Shown piece by piece: positions 5,643-13,731 of a DNA stretch of 15,600 nt. The position numbers and the translations under genes are program-made. Position 1 is the first letter of the stretch, and each line of letters starts with the position of its first letter. The stretch spans positions 1-15,600 of the forward strand of contig JAFGBV010000096.1 in NCBI GenBank assembly GCA_016932955.1, written 5' to 3'. Source of the DNA: Anaerolineales bacterium (GTDB taxonomy: Bacteria; Chloroflexota; Anaerolineae; Anaerolineales; UBA4823). Under the pieces are notes generated by a model. That model was not told the DNA's origin. It was given only the letters and a program-made list of their open reading frames with translations, and made no database searches.

Positions 5643-6755
5643 ATGAACATAGCGAGTTTTCTGCAAGTTGTGGCTGTGATAGCCTGGTTGATATTCTTCG
5701 GCTCGATCGTCCTGTTGGGAATGCGCCTCTCGCGCGGCAAGGATGCTAAGGGCATTACCACCATTGTATTGATCACCCTGGTCGTAGCGATCCTGCTCTC
5801 AGGTGTGGCGGCAGGCTTGATCTTCATCCCGCCTGAGCAGCGCGGTGTGGTCATCTCGGCGATCGCACCCAATGGGTATCGCGAGAACGCACTGACGCCG
5901 GGACTGCACTGGATCGTGCCAGCGCTGGAATACGTGGTCACCTACCCAATCTCACGCCAGACCTACACCATGTCGATTGCCTCATCGGAAGGGCAGATCA
6001 CAGGCGATGACTCGGTGGCGGCGCGCACATCCGATGGGCAGGAGATCTACGTGGACGCATCAGTGATCTACGCCATCGATCCAACCCAGGTGGTGCAGGT
6101 GCACATCGAATGGCAGAGCCGCTATGCGGATGACCTGGTGCGCCCGCTGGCGCGCGGCATCATCCGGGACGCGGTCTCGCAATATGGTGTGGAGGAAGTG
6201 TACAGTACTCAGCGCAATGAATTGACCGATTCGATCAACAGTGCGATGGCGATCAAGCTGGAAGAGAACGGCCTAGTGCTGGTGGAATTCATCCTGCGCA
6301 ACATCACCTTCTCCACGGAATACGCCGCCTCGGTGGAGCAAAAGCAGATCGCCGAGCAGCAGGCGCAGCAGGCAGTCTTCGTGGTCGAGCAGAAAAAACA
6401 GGAAGCCGAGCAGGTGCGCCAGACGGCGCAGGGTGCGGCGGACGCGGCGGTGATCGCAGCGGAGGGCGAGGCGGAAGCATTGATCATCAACGCCGAGGCG
6501 CAGGCAGAAGCGCGAGTGATCGAGGCCAATGCGGAGTCGGAGGCGCTGGGGCTGATTGCGGTAGCAATTGAGGATAACCCCGACCTGCTGCTCTACCAGT
6601 ACATTAATCACCTCGCCCCAGGCATCCGCGTGATGCTGGTGCCTACTGATAACCCCTTCCTGCTTACCCTGCCCTCGCTGAACGACAGTGACGTGGTCTA
6701 TCCGGATGCTTACTATCCGCTGCCGCAGGAAACTACTCCATCCACCACGCCTTAG
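5643..6755 (+). CDS. SPFH/band-7 (prohibitin-like) membrane protein
   Basis: 370 residues with a textbook ribosome site, AAGGAGGTG, before ATG 5643. There are two N-terminal membrane helices (about 7-29 and 40-62), then an SPFH domain (about 66-235) containing PPEQRGVV, GLHWIVPALEYVV, SDGQEIYVDASVIYAIDP and NITFSTEYAASVEQKQIAEQQ, the characteristic exit into a long Ala/Glu/Gln coiled coil (about 230-305) with GEAEA and AEAQAEARVIEA repeats. The tail ends LPSLNDSDVVYPDAYYPLPQ. Such proteins form oligomeric rings on the membrane and act as scaffolds, often regulating membrane proteases or domain organisation; the partner here is not encoded alongside. selD starts 37 bases downstream on the same strand, so the two may be co-transcribed, but no functional link is evident. 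Confidence 0.9.
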   Translation: MNIASFLQVVAVIAWLIFFGSIVLLGMRLSRGKDAKGITTIVLITLVVAILLSGVAAGLIFIPPEQRGVVISAIAPNGYRENALTPGLHWIVPALEYVVTYPISRQTYTMSIASSEGQITGDDSVAARTSDGQEIYVDASVIYAIDPTQVVQVHIEWQSRYADDLVRPLARGIIRDAVSQYGVEEVYSTQRNELTDSINSAMAIKLEENGLVLVEFILRNITFSTEYAASVEQKQIAEQQAQQAVFVVEQKKQEAEQVRQTAQGAADAAVIAAEGEAEALIINAEAQAEARVIEANAESEALGLIAVAIEDNPDLLLYQYINHLAPGIRVMLVPTDNPFLLTLPSLNDSDVVYPDAYYPLPQETTPSTTP

Positions 6756-6792
6756 TATTGATCTGATCATTGAAGATGCCACCAGGAGAATT

Positions 6793-7860
6793 ATGAGCCG
6801 ATCTGCTGTACCGCAAGATGAACACCGCATTCGCCTGACCTCACTGTCGAGTTGTGCTGGCTGAGCATCCAAGCTGAATGCGGGAACGCTGGCGCAGGTT
6901 CTGCGCCCACTTCAGAACATCTTCACCTCCAGCAATTACCCGAATCTTCTGGTAGGCCTGGGGGATCCGGATGACGCTGCTGTGTGGCAGCTAGACCAGG
7001 ATCGCGCCCTGGTGGTGACGACCGACTTCTTCACCCCGGTGGTGGATGATGCCTACGATTACGGCGCTATCGCGGCGGCGAATGCGCTTTCAGACGTGTA
7101 TGCGATGGGCGGGCAGCCTTTCCTGGCGCTGAACATTGCCGCCATGCCGCCCAACCTGCCTCCAGAAGTGATGAGCGAAATCCTGCGCGGCGGTGCGGAG
7201 GCGGCGCGGCAGGCCGGGGTTGTGATTGCAGGGGGACACACCATCCAGGACCAGGAGCCAAAGTATGGACTGGTGGTGCTGGGGCTCGTCCACCCGGCGC
7301 ACATGATCACGAAGGGAGAGGCGCGTCCAGGGGAGGTACTGGTGCTGAGCAAACCGCTCGGCTTTGGCACGACCACCACGGCGATCAAGAGCAACCAGGT
7401 GGATGCTGCCGACGCTGAGGAAGTAATTACCTGGATGAAACGGTTGAATAAGACCGCCGCCGAGCTGGGAGTTGAAGCAGGCGTGCGGGGGGGCACCGAC
7501 GTTACTGGCTTCAGCCTGCTGGGACATGCCGCCGAGATGGCAGAAGCCTCGCACGTGGGGTTGCGGCTGAATTTCTCGCACATCCCCTTCACCCGTGGAG
7601 CACGCCGCTATGCAGAAGATTTCATCTTCCCCGGCGGCGCATCGGACAACCGCCTGCACTTCAGCCCGCAGGTTCGCTTCGCAGAGGGGATTGACGAACC
7701 GTCGATGATGCTGCTCTTCGACCCACAAACCAGCGGCGGGCTGCTATTAAGCGTGCCACCTGAGCGCTTGGAAAACATGCTGCAGCACGCAGAGGAGCTT
7801 GAGCAGCCCTTGTGGGTGATCGGCGAAGTAGTGGAAGGAACAGGGATCGAGGTTTACTAG
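6793..7860 (+). CDS. selD: Selenide, water dikinase SelD, itself a selenoprotein (Sec at TGA 6862-6864)
   Basis: SelD makes selenophosphate from selenide and ATP, the selenium donor for selenocysteine (and selenouridine) synthesis. Starting at ATG 6793 (AGGAGA three bases upstream), the frame runs MSRSAVPQDEHRIRLTSLSS then C-A-G-U-A-S-K-L, where U24 is TGA 6862-6864, and continues unbroken to TAG 7860: 355 residues, the family's usual size (E. coli 347). The TGA stands at the catalytic Cys/Sec position, three residues before the essential Lys (K27), as Cys17/Lys20 in E. coli. Other SelD blocks follow: LVGLGDPDDAAVW, TTDFFTPVVDDAYDYG, AANALSDVYAMGGQP, GGHTIQDQEPKYG and TDVTGFSLLGHA. A SECIS-like hairpin follows the TGA. 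A gene caller using TGA as stop would begin at GTG 6982 and lose the active site. The organism must therefore encode SelA, SelB and tRNA-Sec elsewhere. Confidence 0.93.
6874..6915 (+). promoter_or_regulatory. Bacterial SECIS-like element for selD
   Basis: A perfect 7-bp stem GGCGCAG (6891-6897) / CTGCGCC (6901-6907) closes the loop GTT, giving an apical GCAGGUUCUGC very like the GCAGGUCUGC apex of the E. coli fdhF SECIS. A basal helix CTGAA (6874-6878) / TTCAG (6911-6915) lies below it. The apical GGU is 32 bases after the TGA, within the distance range known for bacterial SECIS elements. It would recruit SelB with Sec-tRNA. Confidence 0.8.
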
Positions 7861-9483
7861 ATGCTTTTTAATTCCCGCCGCTCTCCCGTTTACAGTCGGC
7901 ACGGCATGGTTGCTACCTCGCAGCCACTGGCGGTTGCCGCCGGGTTAGAAATCTTACGTGAGGGAGGAAACGCAGCAGACGCGGCGGTAGCTACGGCGGC
8001 GGCGCTCAATGTCACCGAGCCGACCTCCACCGGCCTCGGAGGGGACTGCTTTGCGCTGCATTATGACGCCGCTACCCGCCAGGTCACAGCCTTGAACGGC
8101 TCCGGGCGGGCGCCTGCTGGGCTGACCTTGGAGCGCCTGCAGCGTGAAGGGTTGAGCAACGAGCTGCCCCCCTATCATCCTTATACCATCACCGTCCCCG
8201 GCGCGTGCGCTGGCTGGTGCGACCTGGTGGAACGCCACGGGCGGCTGGCACTGGGTAAAATCCTGGCCCCGGCGATACAGTTGGCAGAGGAGGGTTTCCC
8301 GGTTGCGCCGGTGACGGCCTTTTTCTGGGGACGCGGCGTAGAACGGCAGTTGCGCACAGCCCCCGGCGGTCAAGAGCTGACCATCGCCGGGCGCGCACCA
8401 CGGGCAGGGGAAATCTTCCGCAACCCTGGACTGGCGCGCACATTGCGCAGGGTCGCTGAAGAGGGAAAAGCGACCTTCTACCAGGGTGAGATCGCGGCCA
8501 GCATCGCCGAGGTTGTGCAGAAAGCGGGTGGCTGCCTGGCTGCCGCTGACCTGGCGGCGCACTACTCCACCTGGGATACCCCCATCTCCACCACCTACCG
8601 CGGGCTGCGGGTGTGGGAATGCCCACCCAACGGGCAGGGACTGGCCGCGCTGCTGGCGCTGAACATCCTGGAGGGCTTTGCGCTTGACAAGCTAGCACCG
8701 TTTTCTGCCGAGCGCCTGCACTTGCTGATTGAAGCGATGCGCCTGGCATTTTCGGATACACGCTGGTACGTGTGCGACCCGGCCTTCAACCCTGCCCCGC
8801 TGGAAGAGCTTCTTTCCAAGGAATACGCTGCAGAACGGCGGCGACTAATCGACCCGCACCAGGCAACCCTCGATCAGCGCCGCGGCACACCGACCGCCAG
8901 TTCGGATACCGTCTACCTGTGCACAGTGGATGGGGAGGGGAACGCCTGCTCATTCATCAACAGCAATTACATGGGCTTCGGCACGGGCATCGTACCGGCA
9001 GGCTGGGGCTTCACGCTGCAGAATCGCGGCCACAACTTCAGCCTGGATGCCACGCACCCCAACGCTCTCGCCCCCGGCAAACGCCCCTACCACACGATCA
9101 TCCCCGGCATGATCACGCGGGAGGATGGTAGGCAGGTGCAGCTTTACGGCCCATTCGGCGTGATGGGGGGGTTCATGCAGCCGCAGGGACATGCGCAGGT
9201 GGTGGTGGGGCTGGTGGATGACGCGCTGGAACCGCAAGCCGCTCTCGACCGGCCGCGCTTCTGCATTGATGATGGCAGCGCCGACGGCAGGGTGAGCCTG
9301 GAAGAAGGCATTTCTGCGGCGGTGTTGCAGCAACTGGAGCAGATGGGACACCCGGTACAGGCGGTCAGCGGGATGGCACGCGCGCTCTTCGGGCGCGGGC
9401 AAATCATCCGCCGCGAGCCTGAGACGGGGGTTCTATGCGCGGGCTCTGACCCGCGCGCAGATGGCTGTGCGATGGGCTGGTAG
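7861..9483 (+). CDS. Gamma-glutamyltransferase family protein (Ntn hydrolase), no signal peptide
   Basis: 540 residues. N-terminal block MVATSQPLAVAAGLEILREGGNAADAAVAT and NVTEPTSTGLGGDCF are diagnostic of the gamma-glutamyltranspeptidase family, which is made as a precursor and cut autocatalytically before a Thr that becomes the nucleophile. That Thr is T350 in SSDTVYLCTVD, followed by GNACSFINSNYMGFG; RPYHTIIPGM and GGFMQPQGHAQV complete the small subunit. The GGFMQPQGH version and the lack of a signal peptide place it nearer YwrD-like cytosolic members than the periplasmic E. coli enzyme, so glutathione need not be its substrate. ATG 7861 follows the selD stop with no spacer (TAGATG), implying coupled translation, although no clear ribosome site stands alone. 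Whether it acts on selenium- or sulfur-containing gamma-glutamyl compounds is speculation. Confidence 0.9.
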   Translation: MLFNSRRSPVYSRHGMVATSQPLAVAAGLEILREGGNAADAAVATAAALNVTEPTSTGLGGDCFALHYDAATRQVTALNGSGRAPAGLTLERLQREGLSNELPPYHPYTITVPGACAGWCDLVERHGRLALGKILAPAIQLAEEGFPVAPVTAFFWGRGVERQLRTAPGGQELTIAGRAPRAGEIFRNPGLARTLRRVAEEGKATFYQGEIAASIAEVVQKAGGCLAAADLAAHYSTWDTPISTTYRGLRVWECPPNGQGLAALLALNILEGFALDKLAPFSAERLHLLIEAMRLAFSDTRWYVCDPAFNPAPLEELLSKEYAAERRRLIDPHQATLDQRRGTPTASSDTVYLCTVDGEGNACSFINSNYMGFGTGIVPAGWGFTLQNRGHNFSLDATHPNALAPGKRPYHTIIPGMITREDGRQVQLYGPFGVMGGFMQPQGHAQVVVGLVDDALEPQAALDRPRFCIDDGSADGRVSLEEGISAAVLQQLEQMGHPVQAVSGMARALFGRGQIIRREPETGVLCAGSDPRADGCAMGW

Positions 9484-9637
9484 GTTGCCTAAGGGCAGCT
9501 TTGCGCAGACCGCTCCATATCCCCATTCCAGCCAGGATCAGGCCGATCAGGCAATAAAGATGGTTCCAGGTGAACGGTTAACCGTCCAGCGCTCAAAGGC
9601 GAATATGAGGGCGGCAATCTGCAGGTTTACAAAAACA
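9484..9637. other. 154-bp spacer between convergent genes
   Basis: It lies between the ends of the GGT-family and bactofilin genes. A 12-base palindrome, ACGGTTAACCGT, sits at 9574-9585, part of a slightly longer dyad, but no T-run follows on either strand, so I do not call a terminator. On the - strand two short open segments in different frames read as hydrophobic peptide (AALIFAFERW, then CLIGLILAGMGIWSGL), possibly a frameshifted remnant of a small membrane protein; no start codon is evident. Confidence 0.4.
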
Positions 9638-10114
9638 TTATTCCGCTTGAGCTACGTTATCTGATGCAGGCGGCTCTTCCTCGGCGGGCAGCTGAGGCTG
9701 CGCGGCTTCTGGCAACGGGCCGACCCCGATATCGACCCTGTCTTCCATGGTGATCTGGCCGCGCAGGAAAGCACCCTCTTCGGTCGAAAAGGCCGCCGTG
9801 AGCACATTGCCCCACACGCGCCCACTGGCGCGGATCTCCAGCCGCTCGGCAGTGATATCGCCGCGCACCATACCAGCGATGATAACCGTATTGGCGCGCA
9901 AGTGCTCGCAAGTCACTCGCCCCGTCTCACCCACCACTAACAGGCCGCGCAGGGCAATATCGCCCTCAAAGGTGCCTTCGATGCGCACCCCTCCGCTACC
10001 GCCCAGGTGGCCTTTCCAGGCAATGCCGGTGCTCAACACGGAGGTGATGCGCTCGGTCGTCGGCGCCGCAACTGTCGTTGGGGCAGGTATGGCTTCACTG
10101 CGTTTGCGAAACAT
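9638..10114 (-). CDS. Bactofilin-family polymer-forming protein
   Basis: 158 residues from ATG 10114, preceded by AGGAG with about six bases of spacing; an in-frame ATG at 10132 overlaps the upstream fabI stop and has no ribosome site. A short basic N-terminal tail (MFRKR) and a Pro/Ala/Thr linker lead to the beta-helical bactofilin core (about 24-135), seen as turn-repeats every 17-18 residues: GHLGGSGGVRIEGTFEGDI, LLVVGETGRV, ANTVIIAGMVRGDITA, LEIRASGRVWGNV and GAFLRGQITM. The C-terminus is acidic and proline-rich. Bactofilins self-assemble into membrane-associated filaments that organise cell shape or envelope enzymes. It is the last gene of the ETF/acyl-CoA dehydrogenase/fabI run, 14 bases after fabI. 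The link to lipid metabolism may only be positional. Confidence 0.88.
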   Translation of the reverse strand: MFRKRSEAIPAPTTVAAPTTERITSVLSTGIAWKGHLGGSGGVRIEGTFEGDIALRGLLVVGETGRVTCEHLRANTVIIAGMVRGDITAERLEIRASGRVWGNVLTAAFSTEEGAFLRGQITMEDRVDIGVGPLPEAAQPQLPAEEEPPASDNVAQAE

Positions 10115-10128
10115 GCTTACTCCTCGCC

Positions 10129-10914
10129 TCAATCACACGGGGGGATCGGGAAACCAAGAATATTGTACCCCGAATCCACATAAACCACCTCCCCGGTTAC
10201 CCGCGAAGCCAGGTTCGAGCACAGGAAGAGGGCCGTCCCGCCGATGTCCTCGATGGTGATATTCTGCTGTAAAGGAGCCAGGCGGTGAAAGTGGCGATAC
10301 ATATCCTTAAACCCCGACACACCGGCAGCCGCCAGGGTGCGGATAGGGCCGGCTGAGATAGCGTTCACCCGCACGCCGCGCGGCCCAAGATCATAAGCCA
10401 GGTAGCGCACCGAGGCCTCCAGCGCGGCCTTCGCCACACCCATTACGTTGTAATTGGGAGCCACTTTTTCTGCGCCGTAGTATGTGAGGGTCAGAAGAGC
10501 GCCTCCAGGTCGCAGCAGCGGCTGAAAGGCTTTCGCCAGGGCGGTGAAAGAATAGACGCTGATATCCATCGCCAGGTGGAAGCCTGCCCGACTGGTGTTG
10601 TAATAGGGGCCTTCCAATTCTTCAGCGTTGGCGAAGCCAATCGAATGCACCAGGATGTCGATCTGCCCAAAAGCCTGGGCGGCTTTCTCTGCTATGCGTG
10701 AGATATCCTCATCTTGCGAGACATCGCACGCCTCGATAAACGTGCTGCCAAGCGATTGCGCCAGCGGGCGCACGCGCCGCTCGAGAACCTCACCAGCATA
10801 ACTGAACCCCAGGGTGGCGCCTTGCTCGTGGAACGCTTTGGCAATGCCCCAGGCAATGGAGCGCTCATTGGCAACGCCAAAGATCAACGCGGTCTTTCCA
10901 TTCATTAAACTCAT
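10129..10914 (-). CDS. fabI: Enoyl-[acyl-carrier-protein] reductase (NADH), FabI type
   Basis: FabI reduces trans-2-enoyl-ACP, the last step of each fatty-acid elongation cycle. Starting at ATG 10914 behind AGGAGG (10920-10925), the 261-residue product has [13 protein letters not shown] (13-25), the FabI cofactor loop, then [15 protein letters not shown], and the catalytic segment Y145-Y146 and Y155-x6-K162 in [13 protein letters not shown], equivalent to Tyr156/Lys163 of E. coli. [10 protein letters not shown] is the substrate-binding loop and [14 protein letters not shown] the usual ending. An in-frame ATG at 10953 would overlap the acyl-CoA dehydrogenase stop and is less likely. The gene sits 35 bases after that dehydrogenase, so the operon couples acyl-CoA dehydrogenation or reduction with fatty-acid synthesis. 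Residues are intact; nothing suggests loss of function. Confidence 0.95.
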   Translation of the reverse strand: MSLMNGKTALIFGVANERSIAWGIAKAFHEQGATLGFSYAGEVLERRVRPLAQSLGSTFIEACDVSQDEDISRIAEKAAQAFGQIDILVHSIGFANAEELEGPYYNTSRAGFHLAMDISVYSFTALAKAFQPLLRPGGALLTLTYYGAEKVAPNYNVMGVAKAALEASVRYLAYDLGPRGVRVNAISAGPIRTLAAAGVSGFKDMYRHFHRLAPLQQNITIEDIGGTALFLCSNLASRVTGEVVYVDSGYNILGFPIPPCD

Positions 10915-10949
10915 CACATCCTCCTGATTAACAATAAGAACTTGCAAAC

Positions 10950-12671
10950 TCACTCACAAGAAAGAACCGTCTCCCTCACCTGGAGCGGCGTAGCATCTGC
11001 TGCAAGGATCCTCTCTGCCAGGCTGTGCATCTGTGGCAGGTGTTCAGCCAGATAGGCGCGGACAACGCCCTTCTTGCGCTCTGCTTTCGCGGCATCTTGC
11101 AGCAGCAGCCAGGCAGTCAGCAAATAGGCCGCCATGTCCACAAGGTCAATGGCAAAGAAATCAATAATCTCGCGCTCCTTTTCCTTGAGCGCATCGGTTG
11201 CGCGTAAGAAGAGAGTGTTGGCTTCCACCAGCTTCTGGTGAAGGTCAGCTAGGTCAGGCGGGCAGTCCTGCGAGGACAAGGTCTCCAGCAGCGGGTCGAG
11301 GGCATGCCCAAGCAGTTTTCCTGTTGCAGCCACCACCTGCATCTGGCTGGCGCCCTCATAAATGCTGGTGACGCGGATATCGCGGTAGTGGCGCTCGATA
11401 TTGAACTCGCGCATATAGCCCACGCCGCCATGGATCTGCATGGCCAGGTAGCAGACCCGGTTGCCCATCTCGGTGGCGAAGTACTTGCTCAGCGGGGTGA
11501 GGGTTTCTGCCATGTTAGCAGCCTGCTTCTGGCGCTGGCGGAGCTCTGCATCAGGCGCAGCGGCATCGGCCAGCAAGCGATCATATGATTTCATGCGGTC
11601 GACCCACAATCCCGTCTCAAAAAGCAGTGCCCGGGCTGCCTCGATCTCAGTGCGCATGGAGACCAACATGCGCGAGACTGCCGGCAATTTGCAAATAGGT
11701 TGTTTGAACTGCACCCGCTGGCTGGCGTAGCGCTGGGCTTCGCGATATGCCGCTTCAGCAATCCCCACCGCCTGGGCGCTCACCGCCAGGCGGGCACCGT
11801 TCATCATCGCCATTGCATAACGCATCAGCCCATAGCGCCGCTTACCGACCAGCGTGGCAGGGGTATTGCTGTACTGCACCTCACAGGTTGGCGAGGCATG
11901 CAAGCCCATCTTGTTCTCAATGCGACGGATGCGCACGCTGTCATCACGTTCCAACACAAAAAGCGACAGGCCGCGGGCGTCGCTGGAGCCTTCCTCGCTG
12001 CGCGCCAGGACCATGTGCACTGCGGCGTTGCCGTTGGTGATAAAGCGCTTGACGCCATTGATGTGCCACTGCCCGGTAGCATCATCGAAGGTGGCGCGCG
12101 TCTGCACGGCACCCAGGTCGGAACCAGCATCCGGCTCGGTGAGAACCATTGCCCCGCTGACCTCGCCGCGCGAAAAACGGGGCAGGAAGCGTTCTTTGGT
12201 TTCTTCATCGGCAAATTCCTCGATCACAGAAGCGATCTCTTGCAAGCCAAAGATGGTCATCAGCCCGGCCTCTGCCCGCGAAACAAGCTCCACCATGATC
12301 TGGTAGATCGATTCCGGCAGGTTCAGTCCGCCGTGCTCCCAGGGCAGCATGGCGCCGTTCAAGCCAGACTGCTGCAAGGCGCGCAGCGCCGCCTGGGTGG
12401 GGAGGGCGTATTCAACCTGGCCATCATGGAACTGCGCTCCCTGCTCATCGGCTTCGGCTGCCAGGGGGGCGATCACCTGGGCGCAAATCTCGCCCAGCAC
12501 TTCCAGCATCAGGTGGTAATTGTGCATCGCATCGCGGTAGCTGCGCGGGGCAGTGGGATATTGGCTATTGTAGCGATATCCCTTTTCCTTGATCTCAACC
12601 ACCTCGCTCAAATCCAGGTGGTCCAAGCGAAATTGAAGATCTTGATTATCGAGAAAGAAATTATCGACCAT
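10950..12671 (-). CDS. Acyl-CoA dehydrogenase with extended C-terminus
   Basis: A 573-residue FAD acyl-CoA dehydrogenase, about 190 longer than the classical short-chain enzymes and like the 570-600-residue subfamily carrying an extra C-terminal helical domain. It has an N-terminal extension (about 1-50), then the FAD-binding blocks [19 protein letters not shown] (175-193) and [13 protein letters not shown] (202-214), the substrate region [19 protein letters not shown] and [17 protein letters not shown]439 of IYEG is the expected catalytic base. The C-terminal part (about 460-573) is helical. ATG 12671 follows AAGGA by nine bases; the gene begins 12 bases after etfA, its probable electron acceptor. 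Chain-length specificity cannot be read, and with a NADH-linked ETF it could run as an enoyl-CoA reductase. Confidence 0.93.
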   Translation of the reverse strand: MVDNFFLDNQDLQFRLDHLDLSEVVEIKEKGYRYNSQYPTAPRSYRDAMHNYHLMLEVLGEICAQVIAPLAAEADEQGAQFHDGQVEYALPTQAALRALQQSGLNGAMLPWEHGGLNLPESIYQIMVELVSRAEAGLMTIFGLQEIASVIEEFADEETKERFLPRFSRGEVSGAMVLTEPDAGSDLGAVQTRATFDDATGQWHINGVKRFITNGNAAVHMVLARSEEGSSDARGLSLFVLERDDSVRIRRIENKMGLHASPTCEVQYSNTPATLVGKRRYGLMRYAMAMMNGARLAVSAQAVGIAEAAYREAQRYASQRVQFKQPICKLPAVSRMLVSMRTEIEAARALLFETGLWVDRMKSYDRLLADAAAPDAELRQRQKQAANMAETLTPLSKYFATEMGNRVCYLAMQIHGGVGYMREFNIERHYRDIRVTSIYEGASQMQVVAATGKLLGHALDPLLETLSSQDCPPDLADLHQKLVEANTLFLRATDALKEKEREIIDFFAIDLVDMAAYLLTAWLLLQDAAKAERKKGVVRAYLAEHLPQMHSLAERILAADATPLQVRETVLSCE

Positions 12672-12683
12672 GATCGCTATTCC

Positions 12684-13727
12684 TTATTTAGCCTTCTCTC
12701 GCAAGGCCTGGATCAGAAGTGGGAGCACTTCCTCCAGATCACCCACGATCTTGTAATGCGCCACCTGAAAGATGGGAGCGTTGGGATCGGTGTTGATGGC
12801 AATGATCTTATTGGATTGATCCATCCCCGCGCGGTGCTGGATCGCGCCAGAGATGCCCGCGGCAACATACAAGCGCGGGCGCACGGTGACACCCGTCTGT
12901 CCAACCTGGTGCTCGCGCGAGATCAAGCCGGCATCCACGGCGGCGCGCGAGGCGCCTACTTCGCCTCCCAGCAGGTTCGCCAGGTCCTGGATTAGAGAGA
13001 ATTCTTCCTGGCTGCCGACCCCACCGCCGCCGGCAACAATGACAGAAGCATCTTTGAGATGAACGGTAGCTGTGCGCACCTGGCGGCTGAGCACCTGCAA
13101 GGCGAGATCCGATTCGCTGAACTGCGGGGTAATCACTTCCACCTCGCCCTGGCGCTGTGGATCCAGTTGCGGGCGGTGCATCACACCCTCGCGCACCGTG
13201 GCCATTTGCGGGCGCGTTTTGGGGTTGACGATGGTGGCAATCACGTTGCCGCCAAAGGCAGGGCGGATTTGATAGAGCAAATCGCGGTAGGTTTTGTTCT
13301 CCTTGCGCAGCAGGTAATCGCCAATCTGCAGGTCGGTGCAGTCGGCAGTCAACCCTGCCTGCACCGCGCTGGCAATGCGCGGAGCCAGGTCCCGCCCAAG
13401 CGGGGTGGCGCCGACCAGGAAAATGTAGGGGCGGTACTTGCGAATCAGATCCACCGCCACGTGGGCATACGGCAGCGTGCGGTAAAGGGCCAGCTCAGGG
13501 TGATCAGCCAGCAGGACGCGCTGTGCGCCATAGTGGATCACGGTTTGCGCCAACTCACCTACCTCATACCCGCAGAGCAGTGCCCACAGGCGGCCGTTCA
13601 ATGTGTTGGCCAGTTCGCTGCCTTTTCCCAGCAGCTCCAGGCTGACATCGGCCAATTGCCCATCAATCTGCTCGATAAAAACCCACACATCCCGATTTTC
13701 TTCGCTCATGATCTTCTCTTCAGCCAT
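12684..13727 (-). CDS. etfA: Electron transfer flavoprotein subunit alpha
   Basis: 347 residues. The alpha subunit carries the FAD that exchanges electrons with dehydrogenases. The C-terminal FAD domain is clear: VGASRAAVDAG (257-267) with R261 equivalent to the flavin-contacting Arg249 of human ETF, then HQVGQTGVTVRPRLYVAAGISGAIQH and IIAINTDPNAPIF. One oddity: the normally conserved GGRG turn is GGGG (233-236), with glycine in place of arginine at 235; the codons were checked by eye. The gene starts five bases after the etfB stop. GTGAG stands just before ATG 13727, and ATG 13709 is an alternative start. With etfB it should form the heterodimer that serves the acyl-CoA dehydrogenase encoded 12 bases downstream. 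Confidence 0.94.
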   Translation of the reverse strand: MAEEKIMSEENRDVWVFIEQIDGQLADVSLELLGKGSELANTLNGRLWALLCGYEVGELAQTVIHYGAQRVLLADHPELALYRTLPYAHVAVDLIRKYRPYIFLVGATPLGRDLAPRIASAVQAGLTADCTDLQIGDYLLRKENKTYRDLLYQIRPAFGGNVIATIVNPKTRPQMATVREGVMHRPQLDPQRQGEVEVITPQFSESDLALQVLSRQVRTATVHLKDASVIVAGGGGVGSQEEFSLIQDLANLLGGEVGASRAAVDAGLISREHQVGQTGVTVRPRLYVAAGISGAIQHRAGMDQSNKIIAINTDPNAPIFQVAHYKIVGDLEEVLPLLIQALREKAK

Positions 13728-13731
13728 GATC

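Noticed and set aside
6982..7860. A shorter SelD starting at GTG 6982
   Set aside because: It would begin inside the conserved GDDAAVW-type block and omit the catalytic Cys/Sec and Lys; reading through TGA 6862-6864 restores a full-length enzyme with a ribosome site and SECIS.
11700..12995. A 431-codon open frame on the + strand
   Set aside because: It is antisense to the acyl-CoA dehydrogenase and etfA genes, whose conserved motifs prove the - strand coding; the frame is a GC-rich shadow rich in His, Gln and Arg.
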